From contig JAKAFN010000003.1 in the NCBI GenBank assembly GCA_021825945.1, forward strand, positions 124,001 through 188,000: a DNA stretch of 64,000 nt, given 5' to 3'. Under the pieces are notes generated by a model. The model had not been told where the DNA came from, made no database searches, and worked only from the letters and a program-made list of their open reading frames with translations. Below, one piece after another: positions 31,601 through 39,721 of this stretch; the stretch's first letter is position 1; every line of letters starts with the position of its first letter. The translations under genes and the position numbers were made by a program. The stretch is from Pseudomonadota bacterium (GTDB lineage: Bacteria; Pseudomonadota; Gammaproteobacteria; Burkholderiales; Burkholderiaceae_F).

Positions 31601-32213
31601 AATCGATGAGCGTGTCGGCGAGATCGATCCGGTACGGCACCGCCGAGCCGGTCGGATAGAGGTCGATCAAGCCGCCGCGCACTGCGAACTCGCCGGGCGC
31701 GACCACCTGCGAGACGGATTGGTATCCGGCGAGCACCATCTGATCGCGCAGCTTGTCGGCATCGAGATCCTCCCCTTGGCGGAAGAAGAAGCTGCGGCCG
31801 GCGAGGAATTCCGGCGGGGCGAGGCGCGCCAACGCCGTGGTCGCTGCGGTTACGAGGACGTCGATGCCCTCGCCGTGGGAGAGACGGTACAAGGTCTGCA
31901 GCCGTTCGGACACCAGGTCGGGGTGCGGCGAAATCGTGTCATAGGGCAGCGTTTCCCAGTCGGGGAAGGCGCAAACGGACAAGGTCGGCGCGAAGACGCG
32001 CAACTCCTCGGCAAGCCGCTGCGCGTCGAGCGCATCGGCGCAGACGAGCGCGGTGGATCGGCCTTCCGATTTCCCTTCGGTCGCGAACCGCGCCAGCAGC
32101 AGGGCATCGCCGGATCCCGGCGGTCGGGGGATGGCGTACCGCTGGCCCGTTCGCAGCGTCGTCCATTGCGGCGGAATCGGCGGGACGGCGCCGGACTCTG
32201 GAGAATGTTGCAT
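28638..32213 (-). CDS. mfd: Transcription-repair coupling factor
   Basis: 1191 residues from ATG 32213 (MQHSPESGAVPP); an upstream in-frame extension runs through repeats and is not protein-like. UvrB-homology N-terminus (ALLLARFATEGKS), RNA-polymerase-interaction region with HSEHGIGRYLGLESMD, then a RecG-like translocase with Walker A VCGDVGFGKTEVALRAAF, DEEH box VIIDEEHRFGVRQKE, LTATPIPRTLAMSL and the TRG/VI motif region DRFGLAQLHQLRGRVGRS. It removes stalled polymerase and recruits UvrA. Length is normal. Confidence 0.97.
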   Translation of the reverse strand: MQHSPESGAVPPIPPQWTTLRTGQRYAIPRPPGSGDALLLARFATEGKSEGRSTALVCADALDAQRLAEELRVFAPTLSVCAFPDWETLPYDTISPHPDLVSERLQTLYRLSHGEGIDVLVTAATTALARLAPPEFLAGRSFFFRQGEDLDADKLRDQMVLAGYQSVSQVVAPGEFAVRGGLIDLYPTGSAVPYRIDLADTLIDSIRAFDPDTQRSLYPVAEIRLLPGREFPFDEAARTAFRGRWRETFEGDPSRSPVYRDVGNGIASAGIEYYLPLFFERCATLFDYLPATARIALHGDVAAACRQFRAETSERHRFLSHDMQRPCLAPDRLYLATDDFFLALKPYAQIAVAPAAEDDAHRAANPPLPAPDGAGRVAGVFTTLPDLTIDRKAADPLHRLRTWCKAFPGRVLISADSPGRRETVAQLFRDHDFSVGDAASVAEFFAPFHGDREPSTTLTVSSLHQGFCVPGIEPPFAIVTEAELYASNPNRQRGRGRERASNVEAMVRDLAELRIGDPVVHSEHGIGRYLGLESMDLGEGPAEFLHLEYAKGAKLYVPVAQLHCISRYSGADPDSAPLHTLGSGDWERARRKAAQQIHDTAAELLNLYALRAARKGHAFAFSESDTQRFAEGFGFEETPDQQAAIDAVLQDMRAGSPMDRLVCGDVGFGKTEVALRAAFAAVSGGKQVAVLCPTTLLAEQHAQTFRDRFANWPVRISELSRFRSSKETTLATEGLRNGTIDIAIGTHKLLSAEMRFANLGLVIIDEEHRFGVRQKERLKTLRAEVDVLTLTATPIPRTLAMSLEGIREFSVIATAPQRRLAVKTFVRQNSPGLIREACLRELKRGGQIYFLHNEVETIENQRARLAELLPEARIGVAHGQMPERDLEHVMRDFYQQRFNLLLCTTIIETGIDVPTANTIVIHRADRFGLAQLHQLRGRVGRSHHQAYAYLLIEEGAITKNAEKRLEAIQNLEELGSGFYLAMHDMEIRGAGEVLGDSQSGNVQEIGFDLYSQMLNAAVRALRSGKEPDLLRPLAVTAEINLHVPALLPGDYVPDVHQRLSFYKKLASTPDADTLTAIQEEIVDRYGRLPPPARALLDTHRLRLDAERLGIQRIDAAPGAIVLQFVPQPAIDPANIIALVQRDRRVRFAGQDRLRIEPAAEKIEERLQQLRSVFQALTAASPPPPPEPKRKR

Positions 32214-32278
32214 CGCCGGTATTATAGGAACCGGAGACAAAATAAAAGGCTGGGCGCCCGGCGGAGACCCTGACCACT

Positions 32279-32319
32279 GCCCTTTCCCGATTGCGGGAGG
32301 GAGGGGGTCGGGCGAGGGG
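32279..32319. repeat. Family 2 dispersed hairpin repeat, diverged
   Basis: GCCCTTTCCCGATTGCGGGAGGGAGGGGGTCGGG-type arrangement, upstream of mfd and next to a family 1 copy. Confidence 0.7.
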
Positions 32320-32349
32320 CGCGTTTTATTAACGCGAAATGGCAACGAT

Positions 32350-32421
32350 CGTCATTGCGAGGGCGAAGCCTGAAGCGATCCAGACTACCCTCTGGATCGC
32401 CCTGCGGGCCTCGCGATGACG
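32350..32421. repeat. Family 1 dispersed repeat, full copy
   Basis: CGTCATTGCGAGGGCGAAGC, GAAGCGATCCAG, then GGATCGCCCTGCGGGCCTCG and GCGATGACG. It sits between the divergent mfd and ispD genes. Confidence 0.85.
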
Positions 32422-32487
32422 AAGGTGGCCGGTTACGGGTTTCGTGACGACGTCAACGCCTCCTCATTCGGGGCGCGGCGGATCGCC

Positions 32488-33237
32488 ATGACCGTCAGAA
32501 GGGCTGCATTGAATCAGATCGTCGGTTTGATCCCCGCCGCCGGCACGGGCGTGCGTATGCGCGCGGATCGCCCCAAGCAATATCTTTCCCTCGGACCGCG
32601 GACGCTGCTCGAATGGTCCGTGGCCGCGCTTGCCGCGGATGCGCGGGTTCAGGGCATCCTCGTCGTGGTGGCGCCGGGGGATACGCATGCGCAGGGGCTC
32701 GACCTGCCGCAACATTGCGAAGTGCTGGCCGAGGGGGGGGCGACGCGCGCCGAAACGGTCCGCAACGGCGTGCATGCGCTTGCCGATGCGGTACCCAATC
32801 CCGAGCGGACCTGGGTACTGGTGCATGATGCCGCACGTCCGTGCCTGGGCATGGGCGACCTTGCCGCGCTGATCGACGGCGCGCTCGATGAGGATGGCGG
32901 CTTGTTGGCGGCACCGCTCGCCGATACCGTCAAGCGGGAGCAAGAGGGGCGCGTGGCCGAGACGGTGGATCGCACGGGACTCTGGCGCGCGCTCACGCCG
33001 CAGATGTTCCGGCTCGACGTGCTGCGCCGGGCGCTCGACGGTGTGGCCGGAAGCGTCACCGGCGGCAGCGGCGCAACCGCGCGCGGCTTCGCCGCGATCA
33101 CCGACGAGTCGGCGGCGGTGGAAGCGCTGGGCCTGCGCCCGCGCCTGATCGCCGGTTCCGCCGGAAACATGAAAGTGACGGAACAGGGCGACCTCGCGCT
33201 CGCGGAGGCGATCCTCAAACAACAGGGGCGGTGGTGA
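32488..33237 (+). CDS. ispD: 2-C-methyl-D-erythritol 4-phosphate cytidylyltransferase
   Basis: 249 residues from ATG 32488 ([21 protein letters not shown]). An ATG at 32416 is in frame but lies at the edge of a family 1 repeat. The CTP-binding motif [31 protein letters not shown] and [11 protein letters not shown] and the end [18 protein letters not shown] are standard IspD. It forms CDP-methylerythritol in the MEP isoprenoid pathway. Stop overlaps the ispF start (TGATG). Confidence 0.95.
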   Translation: MTVRRAALNQIVGLIPAAGTGVRMRADRPKQYLSLGPRTLLEWSVAALAADARVQGILVVVAPGDTHAQGLDLPQHCEVLAEGGATRAETVRNGVHALADAVPNPERTWVLVHDAARPCLGMGDLAALIDGALDEDGGLLAAPLADTVKREQEGRVAETVDRTGLWRALTPQMFRLDVLRRALDGVAGSVTGGSGATARGFAAITDESAAVEALGLRPRLIAGSAGNMKVTEQGDLALAEAILKQQGRW

Positions 33238-33716
33238 TGCGGATCCGGGTGGGGCAAGGTTTCGACGTGCATGCGCTGGTGGCGGGGCGCAAGCTGATCC
33301 TGGCGGGGGTCACCATCGAATATCCGTTGGGCCTGGCGGGCCACTCGGATGCCGACGTGCTGACCCATGCGGTCATCGACGCGTTGCTCGGGGCAGCCGG
33401 ATTGGGCGACATCGGGGCGATGTTCCCGGATACCGACGAGCGCTATCGCGGCGCCGACAGCATGCGCCTGCTCGATGCAGCCTGGGCGCGGGTGCGGGCG
33501 GAGGGATGGCGCCTTGGGAATCTCGATTGCACGGTGGTCGCGCAGCAGCCCAAGATCGCTCCCTACGTCGACGCGATGCGCACCGTGCTGGCGACGGCGC
33601 TGGGCGTGGAGAAGGGCGCCGTCAGTGTCAAGGGAAAGACCACCGAGAAGCTGGGCTTCACCGGCCGCGGCGAAGGCATCGCGGCGATGGTCTCGGCGTT
33701 GCTGACGGCGGATTGA
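33237..33716 (+). CDS. ispF: 2-C-methyl-D-erythritol 2,4-cyclodiphosphate synthase
   Basis: 159 residues from ATG 33237. Metal-binding [43 protein letters not shown] and the closing [20 protein letters not shown] are all present. It cyclises the CDP-methylerythritol phosphate made via IspD/IspE. Translationally coupled to ispD; ccmA follows 8 nt later. Confidence 0.97.
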   Translation: MRIRVGQGFDVHALVAGRKLILAGVTIEYPLGLAGHSDADVLTHAVIDALLGAAGLGDIGAMFPDTDERYRGADSMRLLDAAWARVRAEGWRLGNLDCTVVAQQPKIAPYVDAMRTVLATALGVEKGAVSVKGKTTEKLGFTGRGEGIAAMVSALLTAD

Positions 33717-33724
33717 CCGAGCGC

Positions 33725-34399
33725 ATGCTGCAAGCGATCGACCTGCAGTGCATCCGTGGCGACCGCCATCTGTTCGAGGGCCTGTCCTTCGATCTGCGGC
33801 CGGGCGAGGGCTTGCACATCGCCGGCGAGAACGGCGCGGGCAAGACCACGCTGTTGCGGGTGCTGTGCGGCCTGCTGCAGCCGACCGAGGGCGAGGTGCG
33901 CTGGGACGGCAAGTCGATCCTGCGCGCGCGGGAGGAATTCGGTGCCGACCTTGCCTTCGTCGGTCACTTGAATGGCGTGAAGGACGACCTGACCGCGCTG
34001 GAGAACATCCGCCTGGAGGCGGCGATCCGGGGGAGGGCGGGCCGGACCGGCGAGGCCGGCCCGCATGTCGATGACGCCGAGGAGGCGCTCGCCTGCATGG
34101 GCCTTGGCGCGTTCGGCGACGTGCTGGCGCGGCACTTGTCGCAAGGACAGAAGCGACGCGTGGCGCTGGCCCGGCTCTGCGGCGCGGCGTCGGCGCGGAT
34201 CTGGATTCTCGACGAACCGTTCAACGCGCTCGATGCGGCGGCGGTGGCGGTCCTGAACGATCTCATCGCGGCGCAGCTTGCACGCGGCGGCATCGTGGTC
34301 CTGACCGCGCATCTTCCGGTAGGTCTTTCGGAGCACATCCGTCGGCTGGAGTTGCGCGCGCCGGATCCGGACGATGGGGATGCGGAGGTCTTGGCATGA
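33725..34399 (+). CDS. ccmA: CcmA, haem exporter ATP-binding subunit
   Basis: 224 residues from ATG 33725. ABC ATPase with Walker A GENGAGKTTLLRVL, signature LSQGQKRRVALARL and Walker B RIWILDEPFNALD. With CcmB it powers the System I cytochrome c maturation machine, releasing holo-CcmE from CcmC/D. Overlaps ccmB by 4 nt. Confidence 0.95.
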   Translation: MLQAIDLQCIRGDRHLFEGLSFDLRPGEGLHIAGENGAGKTTLLRVLCGLLQPTEGEVRWDGKSILRAREEFGADLAFVGHLNGVKDDLTALENIRLEAAIRGRAGRTGEAGPHVDDAEEALACMGLGAFGDVLARHLSQGQKRRVALARLCGAASARIWILDEPFNALDAAAVAVLNDLIAAQLARGGIVVLTAHLPVGLSEHIRRLELRAPDPDDGDAEVLA

Positions 34400-35064
34400 T
34401 CGCATCGCTGGCTGCGGTGATTCGGCGCGACCTGTTGCTCGCGCTGCGTCAGCGTGGTGACGTGCTCAACGTGTTGCTCTTTTTCTTCGTGGTCGTGACC
34501 ATGGTGCCGCTGGGTGTCGGCCCGGATGTCAATATCCTGCGCATGATCGGGCCGGGGACGGTCTGGGTGGCGGCGTTGCTGGCGTCCATCGTGTCATTGG
34601 CGCGGCTCTTCGCGCAGGACTACGCCGACGGATCGTTGGAGCAGATGCTGCTTTCGGGTCAGCCGGCCGCCGTGTTCGTGGTGGGCAAGATCGCCGCGCA
34701 TTGGCTGGTCACCGGTGCCCCGATCACCATCGCGGCGGCGCCGATCGCGCTGATGTTCGATCTCGGCGGCGCTCCGACCGCCATGCTGGTGGCGAGCCTC
34801 GCGCTGGGGACGCCGACCCTGAGTCTGCTGGGCGCAGTCGGCGCTGCGCTCACCCTGGGCCTGCGTGGCGGCGGGGTGCTCGTGACCCTGCTGGTCCTGC
34901 CGCTCACCGTGCCGGTACTGATCTTCGGCGCGGGGGCGGTGGAGTCGGTGGCCAGCGGCGTGCCGGCGGCGGCGAATCTGCTGTTGCTGGGCGGTATTTC
35001 CTTGGGCGCGGCCGCGCTTGCGCCGTGGGCGATCGTCGCGGCGTTACGGATTTCTTTGGAATAA
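34396..35064 (+). CDS. ccmB: CcmB, haem exporter membrane subunit
   Basis: 222 residues from ATG 34396, about six hydrophobic segments. FARLFAQDYADGSLEQMLLS-like stretch (LARLFAQDYADGSLEQML) and the LPLTVPVLIFGAGAV segment are typical of CcmB. Membrane partner of CcmA. The gene ends 8 nt before ccmC. Confidence 0.95.
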   Translation: MIASLAAVIRRDLLLALRQRGDVLNVLLFFFVVVTMVPLGVGPDVNILRMIGPGTVWVAALLASIVSLARLFAQDYADGSLEQMLLSGQPAAVFVVGKIAAHWLVTGAPITIAAAPIALMFDLGGAPTAMLVASLALGTPTLSLLGAVGAALTLGLRGGGVLVTLLVLPLTVPVLIFGAGAVESVASGVPAAANLLLLGGISLGAAALAPWAIVAALRISLE

Positions 35065-35072
35065 TCGCGGAT

Positions 35073-35816
35073 ATGGCTTCCTTGTTTCGTTTCGCGGCTC
35101 CCCCGGAGTTCTATCGCCTTGCCGGTCAGGCGGTCCCGGTGTTCGGGACGCTCGCCGCCGTTTTGACGGGGATCGGACTCTATCTGGGCTTCTTCGTCGC
35201 GCCGACCGATGCCCAGCAGGGCGAGGTGTACCGCATCATGTTCATCCACGTGCCCGCGGCGTGGATGGCGATGTTCGTGTATCTGGTGATGGCGTTCTGG
35301 GCGGGGGTCGGGCTGGTCTTCAATACGCGACTGTCCTCCGTCATGGCCAGCGCGTTGGCGCCCACCGGAGCACTCATGGCATTTCTGTCGTTATGGACGG
35401 GGGCGCTGTGGGGCCGGCCGACCTGGGGAACCTATTGGGATTGGGATGCGCGCATGACGTCCACCCTGATCCTGCTGTTCCTGTACATGGGATTCATGGC
35501 GCTGCACAGCGCGATCGACGACGTCCGTCGCGCCGACCGGGCCGCAGGTGTGCTTGCGCTGGTCGGGGTGGTGAATGTGCCCATCATCTACTTTTCGGTG
35601 CAGTGGTGGAACACGCTGCACCAGGGCGCATCGATCACTCTGGGGAAGGCGCCGACGATTGCCGCGCCGATGCTCTGGTCGATGCTGGTGATGGCGCTCG
35701 CATTCTGGATGTACAGCATCGCGGTGGCGCTCACGCGCGCGCGTGCGCTGGTGCTCGAGCGCGAACGCGGCGCCGAGTGGGTGCGGCAGGTCTCGGCAGG
35801 AAGGACCTCGGCATGA
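35073..35816 (+). CDS. ccmC: CcmC, haem-handling WWD-domain protein
   Basis: 247 residues from ATG 35073, six membrane segments. The tryptophan-rich periplasmic WWD-type motif is visible as WTGALWGRPTWGTYWDWDARMTS, and IMFIHVPAAWMAM carries a flanking His. It loads haem on CcmE for cytochrome c assembly. Its stop overlaps the ccmD start by 4 nt. Confidence 0.95.
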   Translation: MASLFRFAAPPEFYRLAGQAVPVFGTLAAVLTGIGLYLGFFVAPTDAQQGEVYRIMFIHVPAAWMAMFVYLVMAFWAGVGLVFNTRLSSVMASALAPTGALMAFLSLWTGALWGRPTWGTYWDWDARMTSTLILLFLYMGFMALHSAIDDVRRADRAAGVLALVGVVNVPIIYFSVQWWNTLHQGASITLGKAPTIAAPMLWSMLVMALAFWMYSIAVALTRARALVLERERGAEWVRQVSAGRTSA

Positions 35817-35977
35817 AATGGGCCAGTATGCAGGCGTTTTTCGCCATGGGCGGCTATGCGCGCTTCGTGTGGGGCTCATACGGCGTCGTCGCGGTGGCGC
35901 TGCTGATCGAAGTGTTCAACGTGCGGGCGCGGCTTGCGCGGGCGCGCAAGCGTGGGGCTGCGGCGCGGCGGAAGTAG
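35813..35977 (+). CDS. ccmD: CcmD, small haem-exporter accessory protein
   Basis: 54 residues from ATG 35813 (MKWASMQAFFAMGGYARFVWGSYG). One membrane segment followed by an Arg/Lys-rich tail RARLARARKRGAAARRK, the normal CcmD plan. It helps release haem-loaded CcmE. It is the last ccm gene here: ccmE, F, G and H do not follow. Confidence 0.9.
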   Translation: MKWASMQAFFAMGGYARFVWGSYGVVAVALLIEVFNVRARLARARKRGAAARRK

Positions 35978-36078
35978 GGACTCCATCCGAACTCTGCCGT
36001 CGTCACGCCGCGGTCCATCACCGTGATGGCTCGCAACCCTCCGATCGTCATCGCGGAGGTCCCCGCGGCCCGTCACCT

Positions 36079-36114
36079 CGTCATCGCGAGGCCCGCAGGG
36101 CCGTGGCGACCCGG
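36079..36114. repeat. Family 1 dispersed repeat, partial copy
   Basis: CGTCATCGCGAG, GCCCGCAGGGCCGTGGCGACC: the right half of the element in reverse orientation. The matching left half is absent. It lies in the convergent gap between ccmD and the cytochrome gene; the remaining 250 nt of this gap shows no gene. Confidence 0.7.
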
Positions 36115-36231
36115 CCCGTGCGTCCGGGATGCACCCTTGCAACGGCGCTGCGGTCCGGGGCGTTTCGGGCCGTGCCCCCGAAAACGACGAGGGTTGCCCG
36201 TTCCCGATCCTCATTTGCGATCGGGAACCGA

Positions 36232-36717
36232 TCAATTCGCCGCCGTGCTCGACCCCGTCAGTTTGTCTTGCTCGAGCTTGCGCGTCTGATCCAGGTACCA
36301 GTTCTTGACCCGCAGGCTCGATAGATAGCTGGCGAGCACGCGCCGATCCGGTTCCGGCATGGCGGCGTAGGAGGGCATCCGGTACTTGGGTTTGAGTCGC
36401 GTCTTCAGGATCGCCTGGGGATTGGGCGCCGACAGATAGTCATACAGCCACTGTTCGCTGCGCAGCGAACCGATCCCGTCGAGCATCGGCGCCGGCACGA
36501 ACTGGAACATGTTGTGCGTGGTCCACAGACTGTGGCAGTCCTTGCACGAGTACCGGTCGATCAATTCGCTGGCGCGCACGGCGACCGCGTGCGTGGCCGT
36601 GCTGTAGTAAGGGATTTCCTCATCGCGCTTGGTTGGCGGGTGCGCCAGTTTCCAGGCGACCCCGGCAGCGACGAACAGCGCCATACCGCCCCACAGGGCT
36701 TTTTCTCCAGATCGCAC
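36232..36717 (-). CDS. Membrane-anchored monohaem cytochrome c
   Basis: 161 residues if started at GTG 36717 (MRSGEKALWGG). A single N-terminal membrane segment (about residues 7-24) is followed by a periplasmic domain with the haem site CKDCH at residues 58-62 and a candidate axial Met in KYRMPSYAAMPEPDRRVLASYLSSL. The plan resembles the small membrane cytochromes of oxidase or NO-reductase complexes (CcoO/NorC type) but it is too short for CcoO. It is 14 nt downstream of a CcoS-like gene and divergent from the cbb3-like cluster, so it is probably part of the same electron chain. Confidence 0.8.
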   Translation of the reverse strand: MRSGEKALWGGMALFVAAGVAWKLAHPPTKRDEEIPYYSTATHAVAVRASELIDRYSCKDCHSLWTTHNMFQFVPAPMLDGIGSLRSEQWLYDYLSAPNPQAILKTRLKPKYRMPSYAAMPEPDRRVLASYLSSLRVKNWYLDQTRKLEQDKLTGSSTAAN

Positions 36718-36731
36718 GCGAGCCCCGTCCC

Positions 36732-37025
36732 TTACGCCCGGCGCTTCTGCGCTTCGGCGGCCGCTTTGATCGCCAGGTGCCGCTCGCGACTTTCCATCTG
36801 CTTCTTCATGACCTCCCGCGACTTCGCATATTCCTCGGGGGTCATCTTGTCCTGGTCCTCTTCGTCGAAGATCACGTACTTGATGTCTTCGTCGAACTGT
36901 TCGTTCTTGAAGCCCCAACGCATCCAGAAAATGGCGGCAATGATGATCAGGCCGCCCGCGACCAGCCATACATAGATCGTCCAGCCGTCAGGCAGGTTTT
37001 GAAAAAACTGGGCAATTCCGCTCAT
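36732..37025 (-). CDS. Small membrane protein, CcoS-like
   Basis: 97 residues from ATG 37025 after a CGGAGG ribosome site. One membrane segment (about residues 17-36) is followed by RWGFKNEQFDEDIKYVIFDEED, which resembles the cbb3 oxidase maturation protein CcoS (short helix, then a GQFDD/RILFDDE-type tail). It then continues with a charged coiled stretch, EEYAKSREVMKKQMESRERH, not typical of CcoS. I infer a role in oxidase assembly or subunit pairing with the downstream cytochrome; unproven. Confidence 0.6.
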   Translation of the reverse strand: MSGIAQFFQNLPDGWTIYVWLVAGGLIIIAAIFWMRWGFKNEQFDEDIKYVIFDEEDQDKMTPEEYAKSREVMKKQMESRERHLAIKAAAEAQKRRA

Positions 37026-37194
37026 GGCTATCCTCCGGCCGCATCCGGCTCCCGGAACGGGAATCGTGCGGGAAACGAACCCCCAAACGAACCCCCAATG
37101 GTATCCCAAACTGCGTCCGCCCACCGGCGACATGGGCCGTCATCGCAGGGCCGTCGCCCATCCCCCTCGTCATGATGCGCTCCGACCCGACACG

Positions 37195-37232
37195 CGTCAT
37201 CGCGAGGCACGCGGGGCCGTGGCGATCCGGCA
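37195..37232. repeat. Family 1 dispersed repeat, partial copy
   Basis: CGTCATCGCGAGG, CACGCGGGGCCGTGGCGATCC: again only the right half, reversed, in the control region of the oxidase cluster. Confidence 0.65.
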
Positions 37233-37527
37233 GATGATCTCGACCCCTCGTTCCCGAGAAATCCGTTCGCGGACTGCCGAGCCGTCTTGTTTATAGCGAT
37301 TCTCATCGCCGCCGGAATTTGTTGCATTGGCGATACGACACCGATTTCTCTGGAAAAAAACTTTGCGCCCCGGTTTTTTCTCCGCCACAATCCGCCGATT
37401 ATCAGAAGAAAGCCCATGTCGCCGTGTCGGGTGCATCATCCCCGTGGCGGTACGGCGCAAGCGAGGAGGAGAACCCAAACACGGTATCAGCGGCGCATGC
37501 CCGCGCGGATGCGTACGTGCTTTGCGC

Positions 37528-37557
37528 TTGACAGCGGGAGACCGCTCTTCCTATGAT
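37528..37557 (+). promoter_or_regulatory. Candidate sigma70 promoter of the cbb3-like cluster
   Basis: TTGACA (37528-37533), 18-nt spacer, TATGAT (37552-37557). Perfect -35 and a one-mismatch -10 box, about 210 nt ahead of the first gene. Confidence 0.65.
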
Positions 37558-37765
37558 CGCGCCTGCTTTTCCGCAGTGAAAATGAAAAAAGGAAAAATTC
37601 CGCACTGTGGAGGTCTGATCACATAGGGAGATGCACGACGCGGCAACCGGTTCTGCGAGTTCGTTCGGTCAATTGTGGTTTCTGGCTTTCGGTTCGGCGG
37701 TTCCATGGCGCTTCTGGCGCCGGTCCGGAAGGGAATTTTTGAAGTACTAGCCTCTAGGGGGGAGC

Positions 37766-38071
37766 ATGGAAGAAAGGTCGATAACGAGTAAAGCCTTCTG
37801 GTCCATCATCGTTGGCGGAATGCTGACGGGCATGGGCAACGGCAGCGTGTTCGGCGCGGCGATGATGTGTATGCTGGGACGCGGCGGTTTTGGAAACTGG
37901 GGTGGCATCGGCGGGATGGCCTACGATCCGTCGACGTTCACCGGATTCATCGATTGGGCCATGCTCGTATTCGGTTTTGCCTTCGTCGGAATTCTGGTCG
38001 TCGGCCTGACGAAGCACGACATGCTCGAGCGCGCCAATAAGCGCAACGAAGCGCACGCGGGCGCGCACTGA
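37766..38071 (+). CDS. Unrecognised two-helix membrane protein at the head of the oxidase cluster
   Basis: 101 residues from ATG 37766 with a strong GGGGGG-type ribosome site. Two hydrophobic segments (about residues 11-38 and 64-82) flank a Gly-rich loop GRGGFGNWGGIGGMAYDP; the C-terminus is charged and His-rich (KRNEAHAGAH). I do not recognise a family. As the first gene before ccoN it is likely an accessory subunit or assembly factor of the oxidase. Confidence 0.7.
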   Translation: MEERSITSKAFWSIIVGGMLTGMGNGSVFGAAMMCMLGRGGFGNWGGIGGMAYDPSTFTGFIDWAMLVFGFAFVGILVVGLTKHDMLERANKRNEAHAGAH

Positions 38072-38134
38072 GCGGCAGCGGCTTTGTTTCACGACCATCC
38101 ATCCACGGATTTCGAATCAACGAGGTAACCAACC

Positions 38135-38242
38135 ATGGCAACCATTGCCGGATTGCTGGGAATCCTGCTTGCGTTCTCGAGCATGCTGCTTTCCTACTAC
38201 ATCCTGACGCCGAAGAACCACCAGGAACAGAAGCGCGGTTGA
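38135..38242 (+). CDS. 35-residue single-helix membrane protein
   Basis: Starts at ATG 38135 (MATIAGLLGILLAFSSMLLS) and ends KNHQEQKRG. One membrane helix (residues 4-24) and a short basic tail. It lies 63 nt after the previous gene and 40 nt before ccoN, in the same direction. Size and plan are like the tiny extra subunits of cbb3 oxidases (CcoQ, CcoM), but sequence identity to those is not visible. Confidence 0.65.
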   Translation: MATIAGLLGILLAFSSMLLSYYILTPKNHQEQKRG

Positions 38243-38282
38243 AATTTTCGAGACATGACCTCGAGTAACGAAGGGGAATACC

Positions 38283-39689
38283 ATGTTTAAGTATCTATTT
38301 GCACGCAATGAAGACATTCCAAACGGAGCGGCGGCCATCTATTGGGGCTTTTCCGCCATCCTTTGGTTCGTCATCGGGACCGGCCTCGGATCGTTCAACG
38401 CCGCCAAGCTCGGTTTCCCGGATTTCGTCACCGGCAACATGTACTTCTCGTTTGGCCATATGCGCCAGGTGCACGTCCATGCGGTGATTTTTGGCTGGAT
38501 CTCGATGGCCTTCGGCATGGCGATGATGTACATCACGCCTGCCCTGGGCAACACCAAGCTGTGGTCCGAGAAGTTGGGGCTTTGGAACGCGCTTTCCTGG
38601 AACATCGGCCTTTCGCTGGGTCTGACGGTCCTGTGGTCGGGGATCACCTCCGGCCGGGAGTATTCGGACTTCCCGTGGTTCATCGACCTGTACATCGCGT
38701 TCGGCATGGTGCTGCCGCTGTGTATCAACGTCTGGATGACGGTCATTCAGCGCCGTACGCAGGGGATCTACACGACGAACTGGTTCTTCGCTGCCGCCGT
38801 GTTCATGGTCACCATCGTGTTCCTGGTCGGTAACACGCCGGAGTTCTTCCACTTGACCGGTTTGACCGAGGGTTACATGACCTGGTGGTTCGCGCACAAC
38901 GTGCTCGGCCTCTGGATCACCCCGGTTGCCGCCGCGATTGCGTACTACACGGTTCCGAAGGTCACCGGCAACCCGCTGTATTCGCACCGCATCGGCCACC
39001 TGCACTTCTGGTCGGTCGTGGTGTTCTACTCGACCCCCGCCGCGCATCACCTGATGTCCGCTCCGCTGCCGGAATGGCTCAAGTCCTTCGCGTCGGTGGA
39101 AGGCGTGCTGATCCTGGTGCCCGCGATCGCGTTCGTGTCCAACCTCATGCTCACCATGCAGGGCAAGTGGCACATGTTCGTGGAAAACCTGGAAATCCGC
39201 TTCACGATCACGGGCGTGCTGATGGCCATCCCGCTGAACATGCAAGGCGGCTTCCAGCAGACTCGCGCGATCAACTGGTACATCCACGGCACGGGCTGGA
39301 TCGTCGCGCATGCGCACCTCGCGCTGCTCGGCTTCTCGACCTTCCTGGAAGTCGCCGCGGTCTACTTCGGTCTGCAGAACATCATGCGCCGCAAGCTGTA
39401 CTCGCTGACCCTGGGCAACGTGCACTACTGGATGCTGCTCATCGGCTTTACGACGTACTGGGTTTCGATGACCATTGCCGGCCTGATCCAGGGCGCGGGC
39501 AAGATCTACGAAGTGCCGTACATCGACGTGGTGATCGCCGAGCACCCGTACATGATCGCTCGCTGGATCGGTGGCACCATGGTGTTCACCGGAAACGTCC
39601 TGTGGCTGATCAACATGTGGCTGACTGCGCGTGAGGGTACGGTGATTCCGGCCGGCCGCATGCCGCAAGAGCTTGCCTACGAGCGATAA
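38283..39689 (+). CDS. ccoN: cbb3-type haem-copper oxidase catalytic subunit I
   Basis: 468 residues, about 12 membrane helices. Key residues are all present: CuB ligands His205 (WWFAHNVLG) and His255-His256 (FYSTPAAHHLMSAPLPEW), the C-family cross-linked Tyr249 six residues before the His pair, and the helix X pair His343-Ala-His345 (IVAHAHLALLGF) for the two haems. Helix II has His64-Val-His66, an HxH where standard CcoN has a single His. The family reduces O2 to water and pumps protons with high oxygen affinity. Followed by ccoO, but the rest of a standard ccoNOQP operon is missing. Confidence 0.93.
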   Translation: MFKYLFARNEDIPNGAAAIYWGFSAILWFVIGTGLGSFNAAKLGFPDFVTGNMYFSFGHMRQVHVHAVIFGWISMAFGMAMMYITPALGNTKLWSEKLGLWNALSWNIGLSLGLTVLWSGITSGREYSDFPWFIDLYIAFGMVLPLCINVWMTVIQRRTQGIYTTNWFFAAAVFMVTIVFLVGNTPEFFHLTGLTEGYMTWWFAHNVLGLWITPVAAAIAYYTVPKVTGNPLYSHRIGHLHFWSVVVFYSTPAAHHLMSAPLPEWLKSFASVEGVLILVPAIAFVSNLMLTMQGKWHMFVENLEIRFTITGVLMAIPLNMQGGFQQTRAINWYIHGTGWIVAHAHLALLGFSTFLEVAAVYFGLQNIMRRKLYSLTLGNVHYWMLLIGFTTYWVSMTIAGLIQGAGKIYEVPYIDVVIAEHPYMIARWIGGTMVFTGNVLWLINMWLTAREGTVIPAGRMPQELAYER

Positions 39690-39721
39690 GACACCCAGAC
39701 AGACGAAGGGGGAGAGCCAAT

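Larger units (their letters stand above)
37026..37765 (+). other. 740-nt intergenic control region of the cbb3-like cluster
   Basis: No convincing gene on either strand. It separates the divergent CcoS-like/cytochrome pair from the oxidase cluster. It contains a partial family 1 repeat, an AT-richer stretch (about 37290-37400) and a strong sigma70-like promoter at 37528-37557. The predicted leader of the oxidase transcript is about 200 nt. No FNR box with good symmetry was found here. Confidence 0.55.

Noticed and set aside
36079..36231. ccmE or other ccm gene after ccmD
   Set aside because: No frame with CcmE features (His-containing VLAKHDE-type motif) is present in the gap; only a repeat half is seen.
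37287..37626. Several short frames in the 740-nt control region
   Set aside because: All overlap each other in different frames, lack ribosome sites and fall over the promoter.
38295..39668. Minus-strand open frame opposite ccoN
   Set aside because: Mirror of the ccoN codon pattern; His/Arg/Asp-rich and without domains.
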